64,000 nucleotides of DNA from Buchnera aphidicola (Anoecia oenotherae) (GTDB lineage Bacteria > Pseudomonadota > Gammaproteobacteria > Enterobacterales > Enterobacteriaceae), in NCBI RefSeq assembly GCF_005080765.1, contig NZ_CP033012.1:124001-188000 (forward strand), written 5' to 3'. A program made the position numbers and the translations under genes. The notes under the pieces were generated by a model. That model was given only the letters and a program-made list of their open reading frames with translations. It was not told the origin of the DNA and made no database searches. Positions 42,480 through 53,141 of the stretch are shown in pieces; within the stretch, counting starts at the first letter, position 1; the number at the start of each line of letters is the position of its first letter.

Positions 42480-43565
42480 ATGCATCCTTCTATAATAAAA
42501 AAACTAGAAGAAATAAAAAAACGTTATTATGAATTAGAAATTATGCTATCTGATGTAAATGTTATTCAAGATCAACAACATTTTAAAAAAATATCCAAAG
42601 AATATGTTAATATTTCGAATTTAATAGAAAACTTCTTAACTTGGAAGAAAACATTAAAAGAAATAAAAAAAACTAAACTATTGTTAAATGACCAAGAACT
42701 AAAATCAATAGCTGAATCTGAATTAAAAAAATTAAAAAAAATTTGTATTCAAATAGAAAAAAAAATAAAAGTATTACTAATACCTAAAAATCCTAACGAT
42801 GAACATAGTTGTTTTATAGAAATTAGAGCAGCTACTGGAGGAAATGAAGCAGCTATATTTGCTGGTGATTTATTTAAAATGTACGCAAAATATGCAGATT
42901 TATACCTATGGAAAACAAATATTATTCATATCAGCGAAGGAGAACAAGGAGGATTTAAAGAAATAATAGCTAGAATAAAAGGAAAAGGAGTAGTTGGAAA
43001 ATTAAAATTTGAATCTGGAGGACACAGAGTTCAACGAATTCCTAAAACAGAATCACAAGGTCGTATACATACTTCTACTTGTACTGTTGCTATAATGCCT
43101 GAATTACCTAAATCTAAAAGAATAGATCTTAAAACAAAAGATCTAAAAATAGACACCTTTCGTTCATCCGGAGCAGGAGGTCAACACGTTAATACAACAG
43201 ATTCAGCTATTAGAATTACACATATTCCAACCGGACAAACAGTAGAATGTCAAGATGAACGATCTCAACATAAAAATAAAGCAAAAGCTTTATCTATATT
43301 AACAGCTAGAGTTAACGCCTTAGAACAAGAAAGAAAAAATAAAAAAAATGCATTGACTAGAAAAAATTTACTAGGAACCGGAGAAAGATCTGATAGAAAT
43401 AGAACTTATAATTTTCATAAAAATAGAGTTACTGATCACCGAATAAATTTAAGTTTATATTCTTTAAATGAAATTTTGAATGGAAAACTAGACTTACTTA
43501 TCCAACCACTACAAGAACAATATAACACTAATATTCTACATTCTTTATCTGAACAAAAGTTATGA
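42480..43565 (+). CDS. prfA: Peptide chain release factor 1
   Basis: Terminates translation at UAA and UAG. The peptidyl-hydrolysis motif G-A-G-G-Q-H-V-N is near residue 231. The codon-recognition tripeptide (P-A-T in E. coli) reads P-K-T here, in [12 protein letters not shown] near residue 186. Length is 361 against 360. The stop overlaps the prmC start by four bases, the same coupling as in E. coli, and PrmC methylates the GGQ glutamine. Confidence 0.97.
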   Translation: MHPSIIKKLEEIKKRYYELEIMLSDVNVIQDQQHFKKISKEYVNISNLIENFLTWKKTLKEIKKTKLLLNDQELKSIAESELKKLKKICIQIEKKIKVLLIPKNPNDEHSCFIEIRAATGGNEAAIFAGDLFKMYAKYADLYLWKTNIIHISEGEQGGFKEIIARIKGKGVVGKLKFESGGHRVQRIPKTESQGRIHTSTCTVAIMPELPKSKRIDLKTKDLKIDTFRSSGAGGQHVNTTDSAIRITHIPTGQTVECQDERSQHKNKAKALSILTARVNALEQERKNKKNALTRKNLLGTGERSDRNRTYNFHKNRVTDHRINLSLYSLNEILNGKLDLLIQPLQEQYNTNILHSLSEQKL

Positions 43566-44425
43566 ATATAAAACAATGGATTCAAAAATCTACTATAAAA
43601 TTATCTAACATTCATTCTGCACAACTAGATTCAAAACTACTGATAATGTATGTATTAAAAATAAATAAAGAATATATTATATTTCATGAAAAAAAAAAAT
43701 TAACATGTAAAGAAATAAAACATTTAAAAAAATTACTTATACGAAGATATTTACTAGAACCTATAGCTTATATTACCAAAAAAAAAGAATTTTGGTCCCT
43801 TAATTTTCATATATCTAAATATACCTTAATACCTAGGCCAGATACAGAAATTTTAGTAGAAAAAGCAATATTTCTTCTAGGAAATAAAAAAGCTACAATA
43901 CTAGACCTAGGTACTGGATGCGGAAATATTGCTATATCTATTGCAAGCATGAATAATAATTATTTTGTTACAGGAGTAGATATAAACAAAAATGCTATTC
44001 TCATGGCAAAATATAATTCTAAAAAACTTCATATTAACAACACTACATTCTTCATTAGTAATTGGTTTTCTAATATAAAAAAAAAATTTCATATGATTGT
44101 AAGTAATCCTCCTTATATAAATAAAAAAGAATTCAAAAATCGTAATAAAGAACTATCTTTTGAACCAAAAATAGCACTATATTCTCCTAATATGGGATTA
44201 GGATATATAAATATAATTATCAATAATGCAAAAAAATATTTACATTCTAAAGGATGGATCATTATTGAACATGGATTTCAACAGAAAAATCAAGTAAAAC
44301 AAATATTAAAAAAAAAAGGTTTTTTACATGTTCAATCTTATAAAGATTATGGAGGAAACTATAGAATAACTATTGGAAATAAACCATATATACAATATAA
44401 TAAACACATTAATTATAATTCATAA
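43562..44425 (+). CDS. prmC: Release factor glutamine methyltransferase
   Basis: SAM-dependent methyltransferase that modifies the glutamine of the GGQ motif in release factors. SAM motif I reads [12 protein letters not shown] near residue 115, and the substrate-binding N-P-P-Y is in I-V-S-N-P-P-Y-I near residue 180. P-R-P-D-T-E-I-L-V near residue 92 is the family pre-motif. Length is 287 against 277. It overlaps prfA by four bases (ATGA). Confidence 0.96.
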   Translation: MNIKQWIQKSTIKLSNIHSAQLDSKLLIMYVLKINKEYIIFHEKKKLTCKEIKHLKKLLIRRYLLEPIAYITKKKEFWSLNFHISKYTLIPRPDTEILVEKAIFLLGNKKATILDLGTGCGNIAISIASMNNNYFVTGVDINKNAILMAKYNSKKLHINNTTFFISNWFSNIKKKFHMIVSNPPYINKKEFKNRNKELSFEPKIALYSPNMGLGYINIIINNAKKYLHSKGWIIIEHGFQQKNQVKQILKKKGFLHVQSYKDYGGNYRITIGNKPYIQYNKHINYNS

Positions 44426-44534
44426 TTACAAATTATTACATTTATTTAAATAAAAAAAACCACATTTTATTAAATTACCTTTAAAATTTAATAATAATTG
44501 AAAATAACTACATATTACTCTTATTAGGAAAAAA

Positions 44535-45344
44535 ATGTTATCATTTTCAAATATTGATTTCTCTAAATCATCACTTTTTCATACTATTATTGACGCATTT
44601 AAAAAAATAGATAAAGATTTTCCTTCCTCATATGTATTATCTGATTTAAAAAATAAAATAGAAGAAGCAAAAATATACGTTTCAGTAGAAGTAACAAATG
44701 AACTTCAAGTAAAAAAATTACTAGATTTATTTTTTTTTCGATGGAAATTTGGAGGAGCGAAAAAAAAATACCAACTATCCGATATGTTATGGATGGATAA
44801 AGTACTAAAAACACGTCAAGGAATAGCTTTATCGTTAGGAATATTACTCATGCATCTTGCAAAAGAAATTAACTTAACGTTAACTCCTATATTATTTCCT
44901 ACTCAATTAATTTTAAAATACTTTCATGTAAATAAATCTATATGTTTTTTTAATCCGCTAAATGGAGAAACTATAGATCGTCGTACATTAGATATGTGGA
45001 TAAAAGGAAATATTAGCCCAACATCTGAACTAAAAAAGTCAGATTTAAAAGAATCAACTCCTATTTCAATTTTAAAAAAATTATTAAATACCCTTAAAAC
45101 TTCTTTAATAGAAGAGAAAAAAATGGAATTAGCATTAAATACAAGTAATGTATTACTTGAAATAAATCCAAATAATCCATATGAAATTCGCGATAGAGGA
45201 TTAATTTACGCTCAACTAGAATGTTATAATGCATCACTGCAAGACTTAAATTATTTTATCGAAAAATGTCCAGATGACCCTATAAGTGAACTAATAAAAA
45301 TACAAATACATACTATTGAACAAAAAAAAACGAGTTTTCACTAA
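44535..45344 (+). CDS. sirB1: SirB1 family protein (transglutaminase-like and TPR)
   Basis: A conserved protein found downstream of prfA-prmC in E. coli (sirB1, formerly ychA), of unsettled function. The 269 residues equal the E. coli length. The N-terminal region carries the transglutaminase-like fold; T-R-Q-G-I-A-L-S-L-G-I-L-L near residue 93 is the conserved segment, though the usual Cys is not evident there. The C-terminal third (near residues 195-260) is TPR-like, with N-P-N-N-P-Y-E-I-R-D-R-G-L-I-Y. Gap to prmC is 109 bases; an ATTAGGAAA ribosome site precedes the ATG. The gene's retention in a reduced genome argues for a useful role, but nothing more can be read here. Confidence 0.88.
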   Translation: MLSFSNIDFSKSSLFHTIIDAFKKIDKDFPSSYVLSDLKNKIEEAKIYVSVEVTNELQVKKLLDLFFFRWKFGGAKKKYQLSDMLWMDKVLKTRQGIALSLGILLMHLAKEINLTLTPILFPTQLILKYFHVNKSICFFNPLNGETIDRRTLDMWIKGNISPTSELKKSDLKESTPISILKKLLNTLKTSLIEEKKMELALNTSNVLLEINPNNPYEIRDRGLIYAQLECYNASLQDLNYFIEKCPDDPISELIKIQIHTIEQKKTSFH

Positions 45345-45880
45345 ATTATTAACATTAAAAAAAACAACTTTTTAATTTATTAAAAAATCACATTGTATTG
45401 AATGAAATTCAAAATATATATATACATACTCATTTTAAACTACTAAATATTTTACAATTTTGTTTAATTTTTTTTTAATTCTATATTCAAACAATAATGT
45501 AATAAGTATTAAAATAATTGTATTATAATGAATTTAATATTTATTTATGTAAAAACTAATCAAATATATATTAAATATATATATATCTTTTTAAATGAAA
45601 AATCTACATTTAAAAATTATTATTCATTTCAAAAAAATATTTTTTTATTACTTATACTTATATTTAACTAATTAAACTAAAATCATTATATTACTGTTAA
45701 CAGTATATAAAAATTTGTTTCATATATTCAAAAATTTTAAATTTACTTATTTTTTTAATAATATGTGTATATATGTATTATGTATAAAAAATAATAATTT
45801 TTCTATTTTAAAATTCTAAAAAATAGTTAATTACCATAATACACATCATTTTATACTTAATTATATAATATTAGACCACT
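45345..45880. other. Gene-free stretch between sirB1 and ackA
   Basis: About 535 bases of AT-rich DNA with no coding frame, RNA gene or clear hairpin. It joins two blocks that are far apart on the E. coli map (prfA-prmC-sirB1 and ackA-pta), so it marks an ancestral rearrangement junction. Confidence 0.5.
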
Positions 45881-47089
45881 ATGAAAAAAATACTTGTTCT
45901 CGTTCTTAATTGTGGAAGTTCTTCTATAAAATTTTCTATTATAGATATATATAACAATGAAAAACATATTTTTGGTTTAGCAGATTGTTTAACCTTACAA
46001 AATCCTTCTATTTCTTGGAAAACATATAAAAATTATCATAAACATAATTTAAAACAATATAGTAATCATAAAACTGCATTACATTTTATATTTTCTAAAA
46101 TTATATTGAAACATAGTAATATTTTGAATAATCTTAAATTTATATCCCATCGGGTAGTTCATGGTGGAAATGAAACAAAAAATGCTGTATTTATAAATGA
46201 TTTAGTAATACAAAATATAAAGAATATGTCTTGCTTTGCTCCTTTACATAATCCTATTAATCTATTAGGAATACAATTATCTATGAGTATACTTCCTTCT
46301 CTTTCTACTAAAAACATTGCTGTTTTTGATACATCATTCCATCAAACTATCCCGAAAATAGCACATATGTATGCTATTCCTTACCATTTTTATAAAAAAG
46401 AAAAAATAAGACGTTATGGAGCACATGGAATTAGTCATAGTTATGTATATAAAAAAGCTACTATAATGTTAAAAAAACCTAAAAATACTTTAAATATTAT
46501 TACTTGTCATTTAGGTGGAGGATGTTCTATAACAGCAATTTGTCAAGGAAAAAGTGTAGATACTTCTATGGGATTAACTCCTCTAGAAGGTTTAGTAATG
46601 GGAACTAGAAGTGGAGATATAGACCCAGCTATAATATTTTATATGCATGAAAATTTAAAAATAAAAATACATGATATTTATAATATACTAACTTTACAAT
46701 CTGGAATTAAAGCTATAAATAAAAAAACTAGTGATTTCCGTTATTCTGAAAAAAATTACTTTATTGATAACAATGCTAAAAATTCTGTAGATATTTTTTG
46801 TTATAGACTAGCTAAATATATTAGCGGATACACCTGTGCTATTAAAGGAAAATTACATGCTGTTGTTTTTACTGGAGGAATAGGAGAAAACTCTTCTTTA
46901 GTAAGAAAATTAACTATTTCAAGATTATCTCTAATAGGTTTATTCATTGATAATAAATACAACAATCAAAAAAATACTAAAAAACCGCGATTTATTAATA
47001 AAAATACTAGTATTCCTATACTAGTTATCCCAACAGAAGAAGAAATAGCTATTGCTCAAGAAACAGCTAAAATAATATCACATATTTAA
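45881..47089 (+). CDS. ackA: Acetate kinase
   Basis: Interconverts acetyl phosphate and acetate with ATP formation. Signatures: V-L-N-C-G-S-S-S-I-K-F near residue 7 (phosphate-binding), S-H-R-V-V-H-G-G near residue 89, D-T-S-F-H near residue 150, the T-C-H-L-G-G-G-C-S-I nucleotide loop near residue 208, and F-T-G-G-I-G-E-N-S near residue 330. Length is 402 against 400. It is followed by pta after 27 bases, as in E. coli. With complex I nearby it suggests that ATP can also come from acetyl-CoA overflow. Confidence 0.97.
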   Translation: MKKILVLVLNCGSSSIKFSIIDIYNNEKHIFGLADCLTLQNPSISWKTYKNYHKHNLKQYSNHKTALHFIFSKIILKHSNILNNLKFISHRVVHGGNETKNAVFINDLVIQNIKNMSCFAPLHNPINLLGIQLSMSILPSLSTKNIAVFDTSFHQTIPKIAHMYAIPYHFYKKEKIRRYGAHGISHSYVYKKATIMLKKPKNTLNIITCHLGGGCSITAICQGKSVDTSMGLTPLEGLVMGTRSGDIDPAIIFYMHENLKIKIHDIYNILTLQSGIKAINKKTSDFRYSEKNYFIDNNAKNSVDIFCYRLAKYISGYTCAIKGKLHAVVFTGGIGENSSLVRKLTISRLSLIGLFIDNKYNNQKNTKKPRFINKNTSIPILVIPTEEEIAIAQETAKIISHI

Positions 47090-47116
47090 ATCTCACTTAA
47101 AATTAAAATTAAAAAT

Positions 47117-49228
47117 ATGAATAATACTATTATGTTAATACCGATAGGATATGATGTTGGTTTAACAACTATAAGTCTAGGACTCATTAAGTCTATCAAA
47201 GAAAAAAATTGCTCTTCTATTTTTTTAAAACCTTTCTTAATTAAAAAAAACAAAGAAAATTCATCTTTAACTACGCTAATAATAAAACAAAATAAATTAT
47301 CCGCTACCATAAATTCTATTCTTATAAATAAAATTACTGATTTAAAAATAAAAAAAAATTTTTCTGATTTTATAGAAAAAATATATGAAAAATATAGAAA
47401 TAATAAAACTAAAAAAAAATTTTTTTTAATAGAAGGAATTGAAGAAAACAAATATCTAGATAATACAAATATTGAATTAAATCTAAAGATCGCTAATGAA
47501 ATAAAAACTAACGTTATTTTTGTTACAGATTTTAAAAAAAATAATTCAAATCATATTGAAGAAAAAATAGATTATATTAATAATATAATACAAAATAATA
47601 ATAAAATTAAAGTACAAGCATTAGTTATTAATAAAATAAACAATCCTAACAATATTAAAAATCTAATCAATAATAATAAAAATAAAAAAATAAAAATCAG
47701 TAATTTTATAAATAAAATTCAAAAATTATCAATATGTAAAAATATTTCTTTTATACCTTGGAATATTCAATTATTCTCTATTTCTTTAAAAAAGATATGT
47801 TCAATACTACATATTAAAAAAATGAATATTAAAAACATAAATCTCATATCTATAAATTCTATAACTATTTCAGAAAATGAAAAAATCCCACTAAATCATG
47901 CATGTCAAATGAATACATTATTTATTCTCGATTTAAAAAATAGAATTCATATAAATGACTTATGTAAAAAATTAAATGAATCTGTTATTCTATTACTAAA
48001 TACTAACAAAAGAAATAGTTTATACATACAACATTACTATTTCAAAAAATTTAATAAAAATCCTTCTTTTTTATATTCAGAAATGAATACGCCTGAACTA
48101 ATATCTAAACTAAAAAACATAAAATTAAAAAAAATAAATCTAAATACTATTCGCATAAAGAATATAAAAAAAAATATTTCTATTTATCTGCAAAAAATTG
48201 TACATATAAATAATACAAAAAAAAATAAAACCCTACCATTTAAATTTTCTGCTATAGAATTTAAATATTTTTTAAAAAAAATATGTTCTAATTTAAAAAA
48301 AACTATTCTATATACAGAGGGAGAAGAAAAAAAAATAATACAATCCGCAAATATTTGTACTAAAAAAAACATAGCTTCTTGCATATTACTAGGAGATCCA
48401 AATAAAATATATAAAACTGCGTCAACAATGAATATTTCAATTAATAAAAGAATAAAAATAATTAATCCTAATGTTATAAGAAAAAAATATATAACACGTT
48501 TAATTCAATTACGTAAACATAAAGGAATGAACATAGAAAAAGCTAATCATTATATAAAAAACAATATGGTTTTATCTACTTTAATGCTAGAAAACAACGA
48601 AATTGATGGTATTGTAGCAGGAATAAAACAAACTACTGCCAATACACTGATACCACCATTTCAATTAATTAAAAAAAATAAAGAAAATTCTTTAATATCA
48701 TCTATTTTCTTTATGTTATTTAAAGAAAAAGTACTAATTTTCGCAGATTGTGCTATTAATATTTCACCAAACGAATATCAATTAGCAGAAATAGCTATAC
48801 AATCAGCTAACACTGCAAAAAAATTTAAAATAACCCCTATTATAGCGATGATTTCTTATTCTACTGGTAATTCAGGAAAAGGCTGCTCTGTTGAAATAAT
48901 AAAAAAATCTATACAGATAGTAAAAAAAAGTCATCCTGATATTATTATTGAAGGTCCAATTCAATATGATGCAGCCATAAACTATGAAATAGGAAAAATA
49001 AAAATTCCACATTCTCTAGTATCTGGAAAAGCAACTATATTTATTTTTCCAGATTTAAATACTGGAAATGTTGTATATAAAGCAGTTCAACAATCTAATA
49101 ATTTAATTTCTATAGGACCAATAATACAAGGATTAAAAAAACCAGTAAATGATCTTTCTAGAGGATCCTCAATACAAGATATTGTATACACAACAGCTAT
49201 AACAGTAATTCAATCATATTTAAATTAA
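47117..49228 (+). CDS. pta: Phosphate acetyltransferase
   Basis: Converts acetyl-CoA and phosphate to acetyl phosphate for AckA. The N-terminal half (BioD-like and DRTGG domains, to about residue 370) is very lysine/asparagine/isoleucine rich and strongly diverged. It still starts with M-L-I-P-I-G-Y-D-V-G-L-T, aligned with the E. coli P-loop-like start. The C-terminal catalytic PTA domain is well conserved: S-Y-S-T-G-N-S-G-K-G near residue 577, E-G-P-I-Q-Y-D-A-A near residue 613, F-P-D-L-N-T-G-N near residue 644, and the R-G-S-S-I-Q-D-I-V-Y-T-T-A end. Length is 703 against 714. The divergence of the regulatory half suggests relaxed constraint on allostery. Confidence 0.95.
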   Translation: MNNTIMLIPIGYDVGLTTISLGLIKSIKEKNCSSIFLKPFLIKKNKENSSLTTLIIKQNKLSATINSILINKITDLKIKKNFSDFIEKIYEKYRNNKTKKKFFLIEGIEENKYLDNTNIELNLKIANEIKTNVIFVTDFKKNNSNHIEEKIDYINNIIQNNNKIKVQALVINKINNPNNIKNLINNNKNKKIKISNFINKIQKLSICKNISFIPWNIQLFSISLKKICSILHIKKMNIKNINLISINSITISENEKIPLNHACQMNTLFILDLKNRIHINDLCKKLNESVILLLNTNKRNSLYIQHYYFKKFNKNPSFLYSEMNTPELISKLKNIKLKKINLNTIRIKNIKKNISIYLQKIVHINNTKKNKTLPFKFSAIEFKYFLKKICSNLKKTILYTEGEEKKIIQSANICTKKNIASCILLGDPNKIYKTASTMNISINKRIKIINPNVIRKKYITRLIQLRKHKGMNIEKANHYIKNNMVLSTLMLENNEIDGIVAGIKQTTANTLIPPFQLIKKNKENSLISSIFFMLFKEKVLIFADCAINISPNEYQLAEIAIQSANTAKKFKITPIIAMISYSTGNSGKGCSVEIIKKSIQIVKKSHPDIIIEGPIQYDAAINYEIGKIKIPHSLVSGKATIFIFPDLNTGNVVYKAVQQSNNLISIGPIIQGLKKPVNDLSRGSSIQDIVYTTAITVIQSYLN

Positions 49229-49453
49229 AAATAATTTAATTAATATATGTTTAAAAAAAATTTCTATAAAATATAGATAACGAATTAGATATACTTTTCT
49301 ATACAATAATCATTTATTTTTAATAAAAAGTTTTTTTTTAATAAAAAATAAATACACTTACTATTATATTTATCTAAATAAATACAAAATATATATAAGT
49401 ATAAATATTTAATACAATTATTTGGATTTTATTACAGATAATTAATTAATATT

Positions 49454-50584
49454 TTATAATTTAAAATTTTTAAATTCATTACTACTTAAATTAGAATCGA
49501 TTTGTCCTACTAAATACGAACTTATTTCTGCCTCTTGAGGTGCTACTTGTACATTATCCGACATTAACCAAGAATTAATCCATGGAAGAGGATTAGAACA
49601 AGTAGGAAATATTGTTTTTAAACCAACTGATTTCATTCTAATATTAGTTATATATTCAATATATTGACATAATATACTAGTATTTAATCCTAACATTGAA
49701 CCGTTTTTAAATAAATATTTTGCCCAAATTTTTTCTTGATTAGCTGCATTTTTAAAAATTAAATAACATTCATTTTTACATGAACTAGCAATTTTATGCA
49801 TACCTTCATGCATATCAAATTTTGATATAATATTAATTATATACTGAGTAGCAGTTAGATGTAACGATTCATCTCTAGCTATAAGCCTAATTATTTTAGC
49901 ATTACCTTCCATTAACTTTCTCTCTGCAAAAGCGAAAGAACACGCAAAACTAACGTAAAATCTTATAGATTCTAATACATTTACACTAACTAAACATAAA
50001 TATAATTTTTTTTTTAATTCAGTTAAACTAACTTTTAACATTTTATTATTAATAATATGTTTTCCTTCTCCTAAAATCTGCCAGTAATGAGTCATTGTTA
50101 TTAACTCATCATAATAACGCGAAATATCTATAGCTCTATTTATAATATGTTTATTAACAATAATATCCTGAAATATACTGGAAGGACTATTAGTAATATT
50201 TCGAATAATATGAGTATACGATCTAGAATGAATTGTTTCTGAAAAAGACCACGTTTCTATCCAAGTTTCTAACTCTGGAATAGATACTATTGGTAAAAAA
50301 GCAACATTAGGACTTCTTCCTTGAATTGAATCTAATAAAGTTTGATATTTTAGATTACTTAAAAATATATGTTTTTCCTGTTTAGATAACTTTTCAAAAT
50401 CAATTTTATCTCTAGATAAATCAATTTCTTCTGGTCTCCAAAAAAAAGATAACTGTTTTTCTGTTATTTTTTCAAAAATTTCATATTTTTGTTGGTCATA
50501 TCTAGAAATATTGACAGATTGCCCAAAAAACATTGGTTCCTTTAACTGATTGTTGTTTTTTTTTGAAAAAGTAGAATATTTCAT
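49454..50584 (-). CDS. nrdB: Ribonucleoside-diphosphate reductase 1 beta subunit
   Basis: The class Ia R2 subunit, a di-iron protein holding the tyrosyl radical. The start is placed at ATG (complement of 50582-50584), giving M-K-Y-S-T-F-S-K-K and 376 residues, as in E. coli (M-A-Y-T-T-F-S). A longer reading from a TTG five codons upstream is not supported. The radical tyrosine is Tyr123 in H-S-R-S-Y-T-H, with iron ligands in S-E-T-I-H and A-R-D-E-S-L-H-L. The C-terminus S-N-E-F-K-N-F-K-L resembles the tail that docks into NrdA. yfaE, the ferredoxin gene next to nrdB in E. coli, is absent. Confidence 0.97.
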   Translation of the reverse strand: MKYSTFSKKNNNQLKEPMFFGQSVNISRYDQQKYEIFEKITEKQLSFFWRPEEIDLSRDKIDFEKLSKQEKHIFLSNLKYQTLLDSIQGRSPNVAFLPIVSIPELETWIETWSFSETIHSRSYTHIIRNITNSPSSIFQDIIVNKHIINRAIDISRYYDELITMTHYWQILGEGKHIINNKMLKVSLTELKKKLYLCLVSVNVLESIRFYVSFACSFAFAERKLMEGNAKIIRLIARDESLHLTATQYIINIISKFDMHEGMHKIASSCKNECYLIFKNAANQEKIWAKYLFKNGSMLGLNTSILCQYIEYITNIRMKSVGLKTIFPTCSNPLPWINSWLMSDNVQVAPQEAEISSYLVGQIDSNLSSNEFKNFKL

Positions 50585-50663
50585 AAAATTAATAACCAAT
50601 TATATGTTTAAACATCATCTTAAAGAATAAATATATGCTACTAAAAACAACATAAATTATACT

Positions 50664-52952
50664 CTATATAATACATGCGCCATTATCACAATGATCAAAA
50701 AAATCAGAATTTTTTTTATTATTTAATTCAAGTTCTCCTGCTCTATCACGTGTATTTTGATAATATAAAGTTTTTAAACCAAATTTGTAAGCAATTAATA
50801 AATCTTTCAATAAATGCCTTATAGGAATTTTTCCATTTAAAAATAATTCTGGATCATAATTAGTATTAGTAGAAACACTATGATCTATAAATTTTTGCAT
50901 AATACTAACTAATTTTAAATACCCAAGATTATTAGGTATACTCCATAATAATTCATATTTATTTTTTAATTTTTCATAATCTGGTACAACTTGTTTTAAT
51001 ATTCCATCTTTTGAAGTTTTAATACTAATAAATCCTCTTGGAGCTTCTATTCCATTAGTAGAATTAGAAATTTGAGACGATGTTTCTGATGGCATTAACG
51101 CTGATAGAGTAGAATTTCTTAATCCATATTTTTTTATTTTTTTTCTTAAAGATTCCCAATTAAACTTTAATGGTTCATTACATATTTCATCTACACTTTT
51201 TTTATACGTATCTATTGGTAATAAACCTTTAAAATAATTAGTTTCGTGAAACAAACTACATGGACCTTTTTCTTTTGCTAGATTAGAAGAAGCACGCAGT
51301 AAATAATATTGAATAGCTTCAAAAGTATTATGAGTTAATTTATTAGCACTACCGTCAGAATATCGAACATTATTTTTTGCAAGATAATATGCAAAATTAG
51401 TCACTCCAATACCTAAAGCTCTTCTTCCTATTGCACTATTTTTAGCAGCAATAATAGGATAATTTTGATAATCTAATAAAGCATCTAAAGCTCTTACAGT
51501 AATATTTGCTATATCTTCTAAATCCTCTATTTTTTTTATTTTTCCTAAATTAAATGCAGATAATGTACATAATGCTATTTCTCCATTTTCGTCATTTAAA
51601 TCATTTAAAGGTTTAGTAGGTAATAATATCTCTAAACATAAATTAGATTGACGAATAGGAGCTTTATCAGAATTAAAAGGACTATGTGAATTACAGTGAT
51701 CTACATGCTGAATATAAATTCTACCAGTCGAAGTTCTTTCATTTAAAATTAAAGAAAATAAATCAGTAGCTTTTACACACTTTTTCCTTATATTTTTATC
51801 TTTTTCATATGTTAAATATAATGTTTTGAACTTTTTTTGATCACAAAAAAAAGAATTATATAAATCTGGAACATCTGAAGGACTAAATAATGTAATATTT
51901 TTTCCAGATAAAATCCTCTCATACATTAATTTATTTATTTGCACTCCATAATCTACATGTCGAACTCTATTTTCTTCAATTCCTCTATTATTTTTTAAAA
52001 CTAATAAACTTTCTACTTCATAATGCCAAATAGGATAAAATAGCGTAGCTGCTCCTCCCCTTACTCCACCTTGAGAACAAGACTTAATTGCACTTTGAAA
52101 ATATTTATAAAATGGAATACAACCAGTATGAAACGTTTCTCCATTTCTAATAGAACTACCTATAGCACGAATTCTTCCTACATTTATTCCAATACCAGCT
52201 CTTTGAGAAACATACTTTACGATAGCACTAGCTGTAGAATTAATAGAATCAAGACTATCAGCACATTCTATTAAAACACAAGAACTAAATTGACGTATTG
52301 GAGTTCTCACTCCTGACATAATAGGAGTAGGCAAAGAAATTTTAAACGTAGAAATAGCGTTATAAAACTTCTTAATGTATGTCATTCTATTAATTTTAGG
52401 ATAAGTAGAAAATAAACAAGCTGCTATTAGCATATATAAAAACTGAGCGCTTTCATAAATCTTACCAGTAATTCTATTTTGAATTAAATATTTTCCTTCT
52501 AATTGTTTAACAGCTGCATATGAAAAATTCATATCTCTATAATGATCTATACATGAATCCATAACTAAATATTCATCTATAGAATAATCTTCCAATAAAT
52601 GCTTATCGTATTTCCCTTTTTTTACCATATTTATCACATGATCATATAATGAAGGTGGATGAAATTGACCATATGCCTTTTTTCTAAGATAAAAAATAGT
52701 TAATCTAGCAGCTAAAAACTGATAGTCAGAAGCATCTTCTGTAATTAAATCTGCAGATGATTTTATCATTATTTCATGTATTTTAATGGTTTGTATGCCA
52801 TTATAAAACTGTATTTTAGAACGAGATATAACTTTAGACAAAGAAATTTTATTTAAACCATTTGCAGCCCAATTTAATATTTGATTAATTTTTTTTAAAC
52901 TAATTATTTCTTTTCTACCACTTCGCTTAGTTACAAATAACCTATCATTCAT
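50664..52952 (-). CDS. nrdA: Ribonucleoside-diphosphate reductase 1 alpha subunit
   Basis: The class Ia large subunit that reduces ribonucleoside diphosphates. The ATP-cone is at the N-terminus (V-T-K-R-S-G-R-K-E). Active-site cysteines are in F-S-S-C-V-L-I-E near residue 224, N-L-C-L-E-I near residue 438 and A-L-C-T-L-S-A-F-N near residue 461. The radical-transfer tyrosines are in the C-terminal region, and the tail ends H-C-D-N-G-A-C-I-I with the shuttle cysteine pair. Length is 762 against 761. It lies 80 bases before nrdB on the minus strand, as in the E. coli nrdAB operon. Confidence 0.98.
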   Translation of the reverse strand: MNDRLFVTKRSGRKEIISLKKINQILNWAANGLNKISLSKVISRSKIQFYNGIQTIKIHEIMIKSSADLITEDASDYQFLAARLTIFYLRKKAYGQFHPPSLYDHVINMVKKGKYDKHLLEDYSIDEYLVMDSCIDHYRDMNFSYAAVKQLEGKYLIQNRITGKIYESAQFLYMLIAACLFSTYPKINRMTYIKKFYNAISTFKISLPTPIMSGVRTPIRQFSSCVLIECADSLDSINSTASAIVKYVSQRAGIGINVGRIRAIGSSIRNGETFHTGCIPFYKYFQSAIKSCSQGGVRGGAATLFYPIWHYEVESLLVLKNNRGIEENRVRHVDYGVQINKLMYERILSGKNITLFSPSDVPDLYNSFFCDQKKFKTLYLTYEKDKNIRKKCVKATDLFSLILNERTSTGRIYIQHVDHCNSHSPFNSDKAPIRQSNLCLEILLPTKPLNDLNDENGEIALCTLSAFNLGKIKKIEDLEDIANITVRALDALLDYQNYPIIAAKNSAIGRRALGIGVTNFAYYLAKNNVRYSDGSANKLTHNTFEAIQYYLLRASSNLAKEKGPCSLFHETNYFKGLLPIDTYKKSVDEICNEPLKFNWESLRKKIKKYGLRNSTLSALMPSETSSQISNSTNGIEAPRGFISIKTSKDGILKQVVPDYEKLKNKYELLWSIPNNLGYLKLVSIMQKFIDHSVSTNTNYDPELFLNGKIPIRHLLKDLLIAYKFGLKTLYYQNTRDRAGELELNNKKNSDFFDHCDNGACII

Positions 52953-53141
52953 ATAACATATACCTATACTTTTTTCGTTTTAACTAATAAAAATAAACAT
53001 AATAATTTTTGTTAAATACAATTATTATGCATAAACAACAAAATTAATAATTTTATCATTCTCAAAATAATATAGTTGTACATAACAACTTGTTAATTTA
53101 TTACCATATATATATATATGTATATATACTTATAGAATTAA

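Noticed and set aside
47086..47451. 121-codon open frame on the minus strand
   Set aside because: Antisense to the start of pta; hydrophobic composition arises from the complement of Lys/Asn-rich codons.
50585..50599. Longer NrdB from a TTG five codons upstream
   Set aside because: ATG at 50584 matches the E. coli start and length; the extension has no homology.
53104..53130. TATATA runs as meaningful repeats
   Set aside because: Short AT dinucleotide runs occur throughout and follow from base composition.
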